Source: Sabellastarte sp. h YS-2021 (Eukaryota > Annelida > Polychaeta > Sabellida > Sabellidae). From it: 64,000 bases of DNA. The first letter of the stretch is position 1; every line of letters begins with the position of its first letter. The notes under the pieces were generated by a model that had not been told where the DNA came from, made no database searches, and was given only the letters and a program-made list of their open reading frames with translations. The stretch spans positions 151,986,881 through 152,050,880 of the forward strand of contig OZ024928.1 in the NCBI GenBank assembly GCA_964017235.1, read 5' to 3'. Both the position numbers and the translations under genes were made by a program. Below are positions 25,785-37,640 of the stretch, in pieces.

Positions 25785-26640
25785 AGAATGTAGGACATAC
25801 AGAATTCGGGAAAAAAAATGCCTCCTGGACAAAATGCCTCACAGAAAAAAATGCCTCCTGGAAAAAATACCTCCTAGAAAGAATGCCTCCTCGATATTTT
25901 GTGACTAGGAAAAAAATGGCTCCTGAGAAAAAAAAGTTATTTCAACTTGTAAACATGTTACATATGAAACCTATAACGTATAATATCAAAAACATGTTAA
26001 TTTCAGATATGTACAGTCAAAACCAGAACGTACAATATCGTGAAGTACAAATTACAAATATCTTCTTGAAAAGGTATCCCTTCAGCTGTACTCTGGGGCA
26101 GTTTAAAAGCAGGATTTATGGCTGTGAGGGTTCTTGATGAAATAGTTGTGGCCTTTATGGCTTACAATATGTATTCTTATCAAATTACAACATAGGTTAT
26201 CCCCTCTGTAAGGAGTTGATCGCAGTTACATGCACTAGGAGGGGCAGAAATGTAATTACAAGAAAAACACGACACCTGGAAACCAGGGATGAGCAGCCAG
26301 CCAAAAGAGTGAGAAGCACCAGCAAAACCTTACAAGAGAAACTTACATACCTTTGTACAGCTAAGCAAAATGGGTAAAAGACTGTGAATTTTTGACAGGC
26401 ATTGGCGACTATAAGACTCAAGTGGAAAAAATGAAGATGCCTCTGAAGTTGTAATGTGAACCTGTAGTGTTATAATACTTGAAAGAACTTTTTTTTCTTA
26501 GGAGGTATTTCTCCTGGTCACAAAAGATTCAGGAGGCATTCATTCTAGGAGGTATATTTCCTAGGAGGCATATTTTCTAGGAGGCATTTTTTCCAGGAGG
26601 CACTTTTTCCGCGCATCGGACATACATTCTTTTGAGAAGT
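25785..26640. mobile_element. Foldback element with repeated GCCTCCT arms
   Basis: The left arm (about 25788-25940) carries tandem ~17-bp units of the type AAAATGCCTCCTGGA. The right arm (about 26487-26640) is its reverse complement (AGGAGGCATTTTTTCC). The outer ends also match as inverted copies ('AAAGAATGTA' near 25788 and 'TACATTCTTTT' near 26626). A ~550-bp interior separates the arms, with no transposase seen. Confidence 0.75.
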
Positions 26641-26794
26641 AAATTTCACACCTACAATTTCTCTTCTGCCAAGCTGTGGTCGTTCTTTCATTTGTTAAAT
26701 ATGGTAACATACACAATGCAATAAACTTTACATTTTCTATTCCTTGTGATGCATATCTTCACATCTTTTACGGCTTACTTCACACTTTTTTATC

Positions 26795-26834
26795 AGGGCC
26801 GCTTCGTTTTTGTCAGCAAAAACATTTTTCTAGT
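26795..26834 (+). mobile_element. Beta-type 3' terminus
   Basis: Contains GGGCCGCTTC, a hairpin (GTTTTTG tca GCAAAAAC) and ATTTTTCTAGT. It matches the beta-1 end at 7111-7149. Its 5' partner is unclear. Confidence 0.65.
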
Positions 26835-26874
26835 TCTTTTAGTATTATTATGTCGGAGCATAATGTGTAATAAT

Positions 26875-29800
26875 TATATCCCCAGACGAAAGTCGGGGAT
26901 ATATTGGATTCAGGTCCGTCGCGCCGCCGCCATAGAAATTTCCTTGTGGACGCGATAACTCAAAAACCAATTAATATTTTTTTTTCAAACTTGGTACACA
27001 TGTTAAGGATGCCCAAAGGAAGATCCCTATTTTAAGGTGACCTTAAACTCCAAATAATAAAGAACTTATGGCCACCTTAAGGTCAGAAATTGCACTTTTG
27101 ACCACTTAGAGCCCTCTAGGTCACAAACTATGAGGCGTATCTGGCTTAAATTTTACCTGAGAACACATTAATATATTCTTAGTACATGTGCCTAAAATCA
27201 AGACTTTAAGTTGAGGAGAAAATTGTGTTTGGGGCCCATAAAGACCCCACTTAGGACTTTTTTCCTAGATTTTTAACATATTTTGCCCTATAATTTGGAA
27301 GTGGTAATTCTGATGAGTCTCAAACTGCTCTAGGTGTAACTCTTATATGTAATCCTTGTCTGTGAAAAATTTAAAGGCTGTAGGTTTACCTGTTAGGCCG
27401 ACTTGAGGTCTCAAAATTGCCCACAGAGACCCAATTTATGGACTTTTTGCCACCTTCAAGCACTGTAGCTTTCAAACAATGTCTCTCATCTAAGTGAAAT
27501 ATCATCTGAGAATATATCAATATGTTTTTCTTGTATGTACTCCAAAATTTAGGCCTTTAATAGACATTTAACCCATGTATGAGGACCATAAATCCCCACC
27601 CGAGTGACCCTTTTTAGACATTTTTCACATATTTTGCTCTGTAACTTGGAAATGGTAAGTCTGAGAAGTTTCAAACTGTATTAGATACATATTCTATGTG
27701 TAATCTTAGTATGTGACAAATTTTAAGGCTGAAGCTTTAATTTGAAGGCCACATTGAGGTCTCTGACGGGCTCCCAAAGACCCAGTATTTGGACTTTTTG
27801 CCACCTTTAAGCCCTGTGACTGTTAAACTATGTGACTGATAGGGCTGAAATCTCATCTGGGAATACATTATTATGTTCTTTTTACATGTGCCAAAAATCA
27901 TGGCTTCAAGTAGACATTTAAACTGTGTATGAGGACCATAAACACCCACCCGAGTGACCCTTTTAAGACATTTTTCACATAATTTGCTCTGTAACTTGGA
28001 AATGGTAAGTCTGAGAAGTTTCAAACTTTATTAGATATATATTCTATGTATAATCTTAGTATGTGACAGATTATAAATCTGAAGCTTTAATTTGAAGACC
28101 ACATCGAGATCTCTAAAAGGCCCACAGAGACCCAATATGTGGACTTTTTGCCACCTTTAAGCCCTGTGACTGTTAAACTATGTGATTGATGGAGCTGAAA
28201 TCCCATCTGGGAATGCATTATTATGTCCTTTCTACATGTGCCGAAAATCAAGGCTTTTAGTAGACATTTAGCCTGTGTATGAGGGCCATAAACACTCACC
28301 CAAGTGACCTTTTTTGACATTTTTTTCCGTATTTTGCCCTGTTATTTGGCAATGCTTAGTGTGACAGGTCTTAAACTGTATTATATATAATTTTTTTTTG
28401 TTATGTTTGTCCCCCAAAAAGTTTCAGCTCTGTAGTTTAATTGCTAAGGTCTCTTTAACAATTGTAAAATGCCCACAGAGACTCAGTTTATGGATATTAT
28501 ACCACTTTAAAGCCCTGTAACTGTCGAACTATGTGGGTCATAGAGCTGAAATCTTTGAAGTGCCTGTCTATTTAAATTTTTATTAATAATGTTATGGCTA
28601 TCTTAGGCTTTTAAGTACTTATTTTTGTGTGTTATCTCTCTGCTTGCTGAGTTTTTAACATTTTAAAATGAAACTGGTTAAACATATTCAAGTAGGCAAA
28701 ATGGACACTGTTATTTTCTGGTGAGCTATAAGTCCAATATTAATGAAATTATAGCCTTATGTAGTAAAAATAGGGGATTTTTAACCCTCAACTAGCCCAG
28801 TTTTATTCAGTTTGCCTCAGTTAATTTTGACACAGTTCCTACAGTTACTAACTCATTTCAGTTGATAATCACATTCTTAAAATTCTCAATTCTGACTTAT
28901 TATTATAAATCTGTTCTTGTGGTTTGATAATTTATATTTAATTCTGGAGGTATATGATTTTCCCTTTGGACATTCCTTATTTATATATTTGATTTTATTT
29001 TAGTGATAAGATTAACTGAGCTTTTTGTATTTGATTACCCCTTTTGTTTGTTTACCATTTGTGCTGTATTTAGTCCCACCCCCCATCCACCTCTGGGACC
29101 TCCAGCTATTGAGTGACACTAAATAAACAAAGGTATTGAATGATATCAAATGAGAAACAAAGAACCAGACTTTTCAGTGGGGTTGCAGATCTTCTGTAAC
29201 AGTGAGAGAGGTGTGGAGAAGGGGAGAGGGGTGGGGTGGGGTTGGGAGATGGGGTTTGCTTCATTATCTAATAAGACAAAGGGGAGTCAGAACTGAGATT
29301 GTGTCACATATTTAGGTTGCATATATATGGACCACATATATAGGAATTGAGGAAATGAATAACTGAAAAACAATGCAAATTCTAAAAATAAAATAATAAT
29401 ATAAATAATATATAATTTTTAAATAATATTTTATTTGTGAACAAATATAGAAACAGATATGCGCTTTTGGGATTATTAATCATTTAAATACTTTGAAAAT
29501 AGGTTCAGATTCACCCTTTGCAGGAAGATTGAAAAGTATGATGAGTTGAGTTAGAAATAATATTTTATTTGTCAACAAATATAGAAACAGATATGCTCTT
29601 TTGGGATTATTAATTTGGAATGGACATTCAATCACCAATCATTTAAATACTTTGAAAATAGGTTCAGAGTTATCATTGCAGGAAGATTGAAAATATGCTC
29701 TGTTGAGTTATGTATTCGGCGTCTGGGGATACACCATCTTCCTTGGGAAGATATAAACTTAGTAGATTGATGTGCTGAAGTTCATATAACTTTTCCCAAG

Positions 29801-29909
29801 ATTTATGACATACAACAAATGGCATACATAAAAAATTCCCGATCAAAACCTGTGGCATGAGTGATGACCTGTCTGGGGATATGTTGGCGCCGAGTTGGCC
29901 CAATCTAGT
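26875..29909 (+). mobile_element. Helitron-like element alpha-4
   Basis: The head hairpin starts at 26875, with a shortened GCC run. The ~350-bp core and 3' end are very close to alpha-1, and it ends CAATCTAGT at 29909. It differs from alpha-1 by small indels. Confidence 0.85.
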
Positions 29910-31859
29910 TTCCATTGTTAACGCATATTTCATAGCGTAACATTACGGTATTTACTACCTACCATTCACGGTTCATTACTTGTACAGACCCTTTTATTTG
30001 ACATTTCTGGGATACAGATCCTGGTTTCAGTGTTTTGGGGTTCAATTCTGAGCCCAGGGTCTCCATTTCAGCCTTTCCCCACCTTCAATTCTGGAGGATG
30101 GTGGTTTACGGCTCTTGGGGATGACTTTGTCGTCCACCTTTGGAGATCCATCTCACTGTTACTGATTTCCTACATTCCAAATTTATCAGTTGGTCATTTG
30201 CTTTCTCAGTCCATTTTCAGTCTTTTGGCCTCTTTTGTGCCTAAGGCTCTGACTAATCAGGCTGTCTTTTTGGGCTGGGATTACTTTCTCAAGACCATTT
30301 TTTCTTCAGGGTCCCTTAAGAAGAGTTTATCAGTTGAATCCAACTGATTTTGCTACTTCCTAAACACAGCTCCATTCATTTTCTAAATCTAGAAAATTTT
30401 TGTTTGGGGCTTGGTGGAAATCTTCTGTTACTCAACAGCTTCCTATTGCATTTTCAGCATTTTTTAGATCTGACTTCCAATGGGTACATCTCCCTTTTGG
30501 GTATGTTGGTGTCCCTCTGTCTTTAGTTAACCTTTAGGCAGACTTCAGGGACCCTATTCCAACATTTTTGGTGCCTGAGTCTTTTAGACTTTACGGATGC
30601 TTAGGACTTTGTCCTTCAATCTTCTCAACAGAAGATTTTTAAGGCTTCCTGTCCAACAGAATTAGGGAATAATTTGACTGCTCTTTGATCAGTCTTATTT
30701 CTTTCTTAGTCATCCACTTTTTCCAGGCTTAGAAGTTCCTTCGTGAGGCCAGATACTTACTTTCTGTCACTCATTCATTTTGTCATCTTCTCATTCTAAG
30801 TTTTATAGGTTGGGTAATTACCCAAATTTACCCTCTAAAACTTAGTTTTGCCAGGTACAAACCCTCTTCAGAGGGTTTTTTGGGTTGACTTTCTCAGGTT
30901 TCTGGACCTGGGATCTAGCCTGGTGGGGTTCTTAAGACCTTCTCTTCCCTTGGCAGAGGTCCTCTGCTATTAGGGGAGATCTGAGATGGACCTTCGGCTC
31001 CTTAGTACTGTGGGATTTTTTCCTTCAGTCCTGTTTTGTTGATCACTTATTCAGGTTGATTGACCAGGCAATACTTCTCAGTGGTCTTTTTCATCCACCA
31101 TGCTTTGGACATCTTTTCAGTGGATCTTCCAGCTCCATTTTAGCTGGTTAATCTATGGCCTTTTTCAGCCATCTTGCACTTTGTTTTGAGAGATTTCTTT
31201 ATCCATTTCCCTCTCTTGTGCCTAGTCACTTGGTAGGGTAATTTGGGCCAATAAAGACCTTTCTCCTCCCAACTAGGGAGTCTTCTCTCTAACTTAGTGC
31301 TTTAGGGATGTGGTTCCTTTCCAGGTTCCAACATTCTGATGGTGGAATGCCTTCCAGAGGCAGAGGCTCAGCCTCCACCTCTTTGTTGATGTCCTTCAGG
31401 AGATAAGAGTGGATTTGTATTTTGCAACTTTTCAGTCTTGCTCCCAGATCCCTCCACTTGCCAGTGGGAGGTCAACTGATTTCTTCCATTTCTATTTGAA
31501 ATGTTTATGTGCAGCCTTTCTTTTTCCAGCATTCTGGAACTTGGTTCACATTCCAGTGGTCTCTCAGATTCCACTTTGCTGATTTCTTCTTCAGCTCTTC
31601 TCCACAGAAGAATGCTGTTCTTTGTCATTCAGTCTCACACTGGCTGTTCACATGGGCAGTTCAAGTATCTTGAGCTCTTGTTTTCCTGATTTTTTTTTCA
31701 GGGCATTATCCTTGACAAAGATATACTGAAACCAACCATTAGATTTATATCTTTTCCTGGTTCTCCAGACTATCAGGATGCAACTTATCAGTTGATCATT
31801 TTCTCAATTGGCCAGTGGACCGCTTCTCTTCCTCAATATACCTCCTTTCTCTCCTTTGG

Positions 31860-32270
31860 CTTCTTTGGTTCACTCTTGCTCAGAATTTTGCTTTGGGCAG
31901 GGTGTACCACTTTGTGGCAATGCCTTAGGGCCTAGCCACAAGCCTTTCAGGATTTACTTCGTTAATTAAGGAAGTAAGGAAAGTTGGCTTTGAGGTTGGG
32001 CATCTCAGTGCACATGTGACTGCATGTAGGCTCATTAGAGCCAATAGTTGTCGAGGCTCATTTGCAACTCTCTTAGAGTTGACATTCAACTTGGAGTGGT
32101 TCTTAGCAGGAAGTATTTAGATCTGTTCCTACAACAGGTCTCCTTCCTGGGTCAGGTTTTGAGCCTGTCTAAAGGTGTTCCTCTCAGGGACAAGGTTCTG
32201 TCTATTCAGCAGCTCATCCTTTCTCTGCCTTGGAACACCTTTAAATTACCTCTCCAACTGGGCACCTTTA
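31860..32270 (+). pseudogene. DIRS-like reverse transcriptase fragment
   Basis: One frame gives YHFVAMP-stop-GLATS followed by FTSLIKEV, matching the 'Y.F.ALPFGL..AP..FT....EV' region of DIRS RTs. Further on, FLGQVLSLSKG then LRDKVLSIQQLI matches the 'FLG..LD......LP..K...I' segment after the active site. No catalytic YLDD is visible in the expected interval. It has in-frame stops and is cut by gamma-2 at 32271. Confidence 0.6.
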
Positions 32271-34206
32271 TTGTATCCACCGGAAGCATCCGGTGGATAC
32301 TTTGGTTTAGCGTCCGCTACGCCGCCGCCGCGCGTAGAGAGATTTTCAGCGTTAACGCTCTAAGAGGAAAACAACAGCAGCTAGGTTCACCAAATTTGCA
32401 GGATATCTTCATTGGGGGGTAAGCTTCTCTGGGAAGGAAAATAGCCTCATTCTGAAAAACAAGATGGCCGCCACGGGCATTTATTTGAAAATAATCTACA
32501 TTTTTCTACTGGCTGTTCCTCATAGGTAGAAGGTTGAATCTCTTCATAGGTGATTTGTATGACACATATACATGTCCTCTATAACCTTGCACACATTTGA
32601 CCTTGAAGCTCCTAATTCAAGGTCATCCACGGAGTGCCGAAGTAACCCACATAGCGGACTTTAAAAGTTCCTATATCTCCCTTATTATTGGTCCTAGAGG
32701 TTTGCAATGTGAAGCCAACCTATAGGAAATCATGTGCTGCGAATCTTCTGATGTGGTCACATTTGACCTTGGACCCTCCTTCATGGTCAAACGAGGATAG
32801 CCAAACTTATAAGTGCTTATAACTCGCTTATTATCGATCCTAGAGGTTTGGGATGGTAAACCAACATCTAGGAAATCATGGGCTGGGAATCTTCTGGCGT
32901 GGTCGGAAACGAGGACAGCCAAACTTAAAAGTGCTTATAACTCACTTATTATTGGTCCTAGAGGTTTGGGATGGTAAACCAACCTATAGGAAATCATGGG
33001 CTGGGAATCTTTTGGTGTGGTCGGATTTGACCTTGGGCCCCTCCTTCAAGGTCAAACGAGGATAGCCAAAGGTAAAAGTGCCTATAACTCGCTTATTATT
33101 GGTCCTAGAGGTTTGGGACAGTAAACCAACATATAGAAAATCATGGGCTGGGAATCTTCTGGTGAGGTCGGATTTGACCTTGGGCCCCTCATTCAAGGTC
33201 AAACGAGGACAGCCAAACTTAAAAGTGCTTATAACTCGCTTATTATTGGTCCTAGAGGTTTGGGATGGTAAACCGGCATACAGGAAATCATGGGCTGGGA
33301 ATCTTCTGGTGTGGTCGGATTTGACCTTGGGCCCCTCCTTCAAGGTCAAATGAGGATAGGCAAAGGTAAAAGTGCTTATAACTTGCTTATTATTGGTCCT
33401 AGAGGTTTGGGATGGTAAACCAACCTATAGGAAATCATGGGCTGGGAATCTTCTGGCATGGTCGGATTTGACCTTGGGCCCCTCCTTCAAGGTCATACGA
33501 GGACAGCCAAACTTAAAAGTGCCTATAACTCGCTTATTATTGGTCCTAGAGGTTTGGGATGGTAAACCAGCATATAGAAAATCATGGCCTGGGAATCTTC
33601 TGGTATGGTCGGATTTGTCCTTGGGCCCCTCCTTCAAGGTCAAACGAGGATAGCCAAAGGTAAAAGTGCCTTTTACTCGCTTATTATTGGTCCTAGAGGT
33701 TTGGGATGGTAAACCAACATATAGAAAATCATGGGCTGGGAATCTTCTGGTGAGGTCGGATTTGACCTTGGGCCCCTCCTTCAAGGTCAAATGAGGACAG
33801 TCAAACTTAAAAGTGCTTATAACTCGCTTATTATTGGTCCTAGAGGTTTGGGATGGTAAACCAACATATAGGAAATCATCTGCTGGGAATCTTCTGGTGT
33901 GGTCGGATTTGACCTTGGGCCCCACGGTCAAGGTCAAATGAGGACAGCCAAACTAAAAAGTGCTTATAACTCTCTTATTATTGGTCCTAGAGGTTTGGGA
34001 TGGTAAACCAACATGATATAGGAAATCATGCACTGGGAATCTTCTGGTGTGGTCGGATTTGACCTTGGGCCCCCCTTCAAGGTCAAATGAGGATAGCCAA
34101 ACTTAAAAGTGCTTATAACTCGCTTGTTATTGGTACTAGAGGTTTTGGTGCATTGTCTTTACGGTGGATACAATTTGCATCGGTTCTCCGATGCGCTAGG
34201 TCTAGT
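32271..34206 (+). mobile_element. Helitron-like element gamma-2
   Basis: It starts TTGTATCCACCGG with a strong hairpin (GTATCCACCGG...CCGGTGGATAC, 32273-32300) and a GCCGCCGCCGCGCG run, then 'AAGATGGCCGCC'. The core is about ten ~147-bp repeats (32660-34140). It ends with GTGGATACAA (an inverted copy of the head), a hairpin (GCATCGG ttct CCGATGC) and CTAGGTCTAGT. This is textbook Helitron 3' geometry. It is inserted in the DIRS-like relic. Confidence 0.82.
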
Positions 34207-34409
34207 TTCTCTTGGCTTCCACTTGGAAGCCACTTCTTCAAGGTCGTCTGCACATGACACTTCTTCAGTGTCATCTCAGGACACTTTGATTTTCCTTCTC
34301 AAAGGTGCTCTGGATTGCCCATTCTTTGATCCTTCTATGAAGGTTCATTTAAGATGGTACTATCCTGGGAACTATGTCTTTGCATACCTCCCTTTAATTC
34401 CCTAGTTTT

Positions 34410-34650
34410 TACATCTACTTTCATGGATGTTTCACTTCAGGGTTTGGGAGTTCTTTGTGCTCTTTTGACCACCTAAGGTCCATCTTTGATGTAGCAGTCC
34501 AATCTGTTCATCAGTTCTAGAGCTCATAGCTGTCCTTTTTGCTCAGACATTTGTTTCTGTATTATCCTTTCATCAAAGGATCATCCTTTCAGCCTCAAAC
34601 AACACAGATGTCTTGTTCTCAAGACATTTGTTCCTCACTTGTCCTTTCTT
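34410..34650 (+). pseudogene. DIRS-like RNase H fragment
   Basis: The frame reads FMDVSLQGLG (compare the motif FTDASxxGWG), then VLELIAVLFA (compare LELKAVFLA) and SASNNTDVLF (compare ATDNTTLVAY). Two of the family's acidic positions are visible. Stops and frame shifts interrupt it, so it is non-functional. Confidence 0.65.
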
Positions 34651-35559
34651 TAAGGGACACTTCAGATAGTTTCAGGTAACACTGTTGTCTGTGCTTTCTT
34701 TTTTATATCAAGAGAGCTTCCACTCTTGGGACATGTGTATCTATTTTGGCACCTTTTGCCATTATTTTTACAAGAACAAGTCTGTTCTTCCACCTTCTCA
34801 TGTTCCAGGGGCATGAATCCTTAGCAGACCATCTCTGGAGGTCTTATCTCACCTTTCATATGAAGTGGTCTCTCTATTCTTGGATCTTCAGATGGTAGTC
34901 TCAGACTTCTCATCTGATTTAGATCTCTTTTGCCATGTGATTCAATCACAAGCTGCTCTTGCATGTGCCTCCTGTGCTAGATCCTTAGGCTCTGGCAACA
35001 GATGCCCTGGAGTGCTTTGGTCCGGAGTACTTGTTTTACTCCTTCCCTCCTACAGCTCTTTGTCCTCTATGGCCAGGAAGTTAATCAACTTTCAGAGCTG
35101 TACCATTCTTCTTGTAGCCTTCCTTGGCAAGTGCCAAGTTTTTGGCCTCAAGATCTCCTTTAAGAAAGCCATTGGCTCTTCCTCTTATTCTTCTATAACA
35201 ATCTCATCTAGAGTTTTGTTATTAATTTTTATGGAGTTCCTTTCTTCAAGCTTTCTGGCTGAAGTCTCCTTTAAGAAGAATTTTCACAGGAGGGGTCTTG
35301 GAGGATTTTTATCCTCCATAACTGTCTATGAAGCATTGTGGAACTGCTTCAAAAACTTGTGAGAAACATGGCCACTCTGCCATGCTTCAACTGTCCCATT
35401 TATTGCTGTTTGTTCCTTTTAAGGAATTATTTTTCAGACAATAGGGATACAGGTCAGCTCTCTCCAGGTACTACTTTGAGTTGGGTTCTTATAGGGAGCT
35501 TGGAAGTCTCTTTTAGAGCTTCTTTAAGTCCACAATAAGGGTCGTCGTCGCCTACCTTT

Positions 35560-36180
35560 TGGTACTTAAACCTTGGTTCTGCAGGCTCTTACCAAGGCTC
35601 CTCTTGAACCCTGTTTACTTGCTGAGCCAAGTTTTTCACATATTAAACAGTCTTTCTTACTCCCTTTCTTTGGGAAGGAGAAGGAGTGATTTTGATTCCT
35701 TTATTTAAAGGTTTTCTCTCACTCTCTAGGGATGGCCTAAGTCATCCTTAAGTCAGATCTTACTTTCCTTTCTTAAGCCAGTTATCTTCAGAAGGCTCTT
35801 CCTGCTTTGACTTTTTGTCTTTGGTCAGGATGACTTAGAGGACCTCTCCTTTCCTACAGTCAGATTCCTAAGATACTATCTATCTAGCTATTCTGACTTT
35901 CTTAGGAGGATTTCTTCTTGGTCTTTCTTCTGAAGTTCAAAGAGGGTGATATTGCTGCTCAGACAATATCTTTTTGGATAACATTTTATCCTTTATTCCC
36001 TCTAACTCTGTTCCACATGTGAAGCCCCATGATGTTTTTGCCCAGGTTTCATTCTGGTCTCTTTGGTGGTTTCCCACTGCTTCACATCATGGGGGATTCC
36101 TCTCGGAATTCTTGCACTTCACTTATTTTCCTTCAGAGATGTTGTTCTTAAGAATCTCTATGATTTCTTAAGTGTAGTGG
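35560..36180 (+). pseudogene. DIRS-like tyrosine recombinase fragment
   Basis: The frame reads LVLQALTKAPLEP...FSHIKQSFLLPFFGKEKE. It aligns with LVLHQLTKAPFEP...LTFKTVFLLALGSGKRRSE in the better-preserved DIRS recombinase of this window. Further on, HVKPHDV matches the QVKAHDV block around the catalytic His. The first catalytic Arg region is altered and followed by stops. Confidence 0.7.
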
Positions 36181-36589
36181 ACTTTTGTTTCCACTCAGCC
36201 CATTCTCTCTTTTCCACTTAGATTCCTTAATTGAAGTCCTTCTGAGACTTTTAGTTTCAGAAAAAGGGGGGTGGCATTTCCCTTTTAGGGAATCTGTTCT
36301 TCATCTCTATTTTCAGAACCATGCTTCTTAGTGCCTCTTGGCATGTTCCTATTCTGAGCACAGTGGCATATTTATGCCCTCTCCTTTGAGCTGACCTAAT
36401 AGGGTGTAGACAGCAGTGCTGAAGTTCTTGCAGTGGTTAATTCTACTCATTTAACTCAGTAGACTTATTTCTTCAGCACAGAGGTTTTGGGTTCAATTGC
36501 ACCAGGAAGTATCCTCTTTATGCAATTTAACCTTAGGGTGGTTTCCTCAGTCTGTCTTTTTCCCATCATCCTTCCATGTGGGCATTCAA

Positions 36590-36712
36590 CCCAAGTGTTT
36601 TCATATGGTAGAGTATATTACATTTTTATGAAATAAAATTTCATATTTTTAAATGTAAAATACATTTTTATGAAAAATGTATATACTTACCATATGAAAA
36701 CAGCAAATCACC
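36590..36712. repeat. Internal complementary region of the DIRS-like relic
   Basis: The second half (about 36640-36702) is the reverse complement of the relic's right terminus (36935-36998), beginning GTTTTCATATGGTAAGTATA. By DIRS logic the first half (CCAAGTGTTTTCATATGG...) would mirror the lost left terminus. Confidence 0.7.
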
Positions 36713-36924
36713 CTCCCGCCTGCCCCGCTTTTAAAAGACCTTTTCACAGCATTTATGTTTATTCACAAAAAGAATGAACTATTTCTGTATTACTGTGCAT
36801 GGCAGAGTGAATTAGGTCACCAGGGGTCAAAGGTAGCAAGTATATATGTTTAAAGAGGGTCTCCCCTCATATTTTAAATTCTATGTACGGTGTATGTGGC
36901 GGTCACCGAACGCCAAGCCACGCT

Positions 36925-36998
36925 TACCCAAGTGTTTTCATATGGTAAGTATATACATTTTTCTTCATAAAAATGTATTTTACATTTAAAAATATGAA
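36925..36998. repeat. Right terminal repeat of the DIRS-like relic
   Basis: The terminus CCCAAGTGTTTTCATATGG...AAAAATATGAA is matched in inverted orientation in the internal region at 36640-36702. Confidence 0.7.
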
Positions 36999-37002
36999 TA
37001 TT

Positions 37003-37225
37003 TGCTTCTATCTCCTTAACTGTGTGAGATAGAGCGATTCCGTCGAAATTTTCGACCCACAGGGTATCTAAGTAATGTACTCCTGGCAGTTTTCAAAAAA
37101 TTTTCCTCTCCCCAAAAATGGCGGCCATTTTGAATTTTCGAATTTTCACCAAAAATGCAAAAACAGAAATTTGCTTCTATCTCCTTAACCGTGCAAGATA
37201 GAGCGATTTCGTCGAAATTTTGCCC
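37003..37225. repeat. S169-variant repeats
   Basis: One full and one partial copy of the 'TTGCTTCTATCTCCTTAAC' variant of the ~169-bp repeat, including 'AAAATGGCGGCCATTTTG'. Confidence 0.75.
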
Positions 37226-37640
37226 TAGGGACCTTGACCTTTAAAATCTTGTCCGGGCTATATCTCAGAAACTGGAAGGTGTAGGAAGTTGATACTTGGT
37301 AGGGACATTGGTTAGGGGTTATAGGTGTGCAACGTCATGGTGTGACCTTGATGTGACCTTTGACCTTACCATAGTGAGATTAGTGACATTGACCTATAAA
37401 ATCTTGCCCGGGCTATATCTCGGAAACTGTAAGGTGTAGGAAGTTGATACTTGGTAGGGATATTGGTTAGGGGGTTGTAGGTGTGCAACATCATGGTGTG
37501 ATCTTGATTTGACCTTTGACCTTGTCATAGTGACCATGAGTTTTAAAATCTTGTCTGGGCTCTTTCTTGGATTCCATAAGGTGTAGAAGGTTGACACGTG
37601 GTAGGGACATTGGTTAGGGGGTGTAGGTGTGCATCATGGT
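37226..37640. repeat. Tandem array, ~140-bp monomer (S140)
   Basis: Three copies with 'AAATCTTGTCCGGGCTATAT', 'GGAAGTTGATACTTGGTAGG' and 'GTGACCTTGATGTGACCTTT'. It is followed by tail repeat T (about 37745-38045). The same S140-then-T order occurs at 61790-62350. Confidence 0.8.

Larger units (their letters stand above)
29910..37000 (+). mobile_element. Decayed DIRS-like tyrosine-recombinase retrotransposon
   Basis: All frames are broken, but fragments in the DIRS order can be read on the + strand: RT (31860-32270), RNase H (34410-34650) and tyrosine recombinase (35560-36180). A DIRS-style internal complementary region (36590-36712) and right inverted repeat (36925-36998) follow. 'ACCCTCCCGCCTGCCCCGCT' after the internal region resembles the same place in the intact DIRS (47567). 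The left terminus was not found. The right end abuts S169-type sequence ('TTTGCTTCTATCTCCTTAAC'), so the element probably landed in such a repeat. Element gamma-2 interrupts it. Confidence 0.75.

Noticed and set aside
16446-26834. A single beta element from the 16446 head to the 26834 terminus
   Set aside because: The sequence after 26834 does not rejoin the epsilon sequence cut at 16445, so the two ends cannot be shown to belong together.
3714-28320. Recurring minus-strand open frames starting MKLLRLTISKL or MSKKVTWVSVYG
   Set aside because: They recur because the ~350-bp DNA repeat recurs in all alpha copies. They end at arbitrary points in the repeat and have no domain.
33425-33937. 170-codon minus-strand frame with repeated KVKSDHTRRFPAHDFL
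   Set aside because: It arises because the 147-bp repeat (49 codons) is a multiple of three, so a frame stays open by periodicity. The same repeat is open on the + strand too.
34865-35362. 165-codon + strand frame in the DIRS-like relic
   Set aside because: It lies between the RNase H and recombinase fragments of a broken element and shows no intact domain, so it is not a functional gene.
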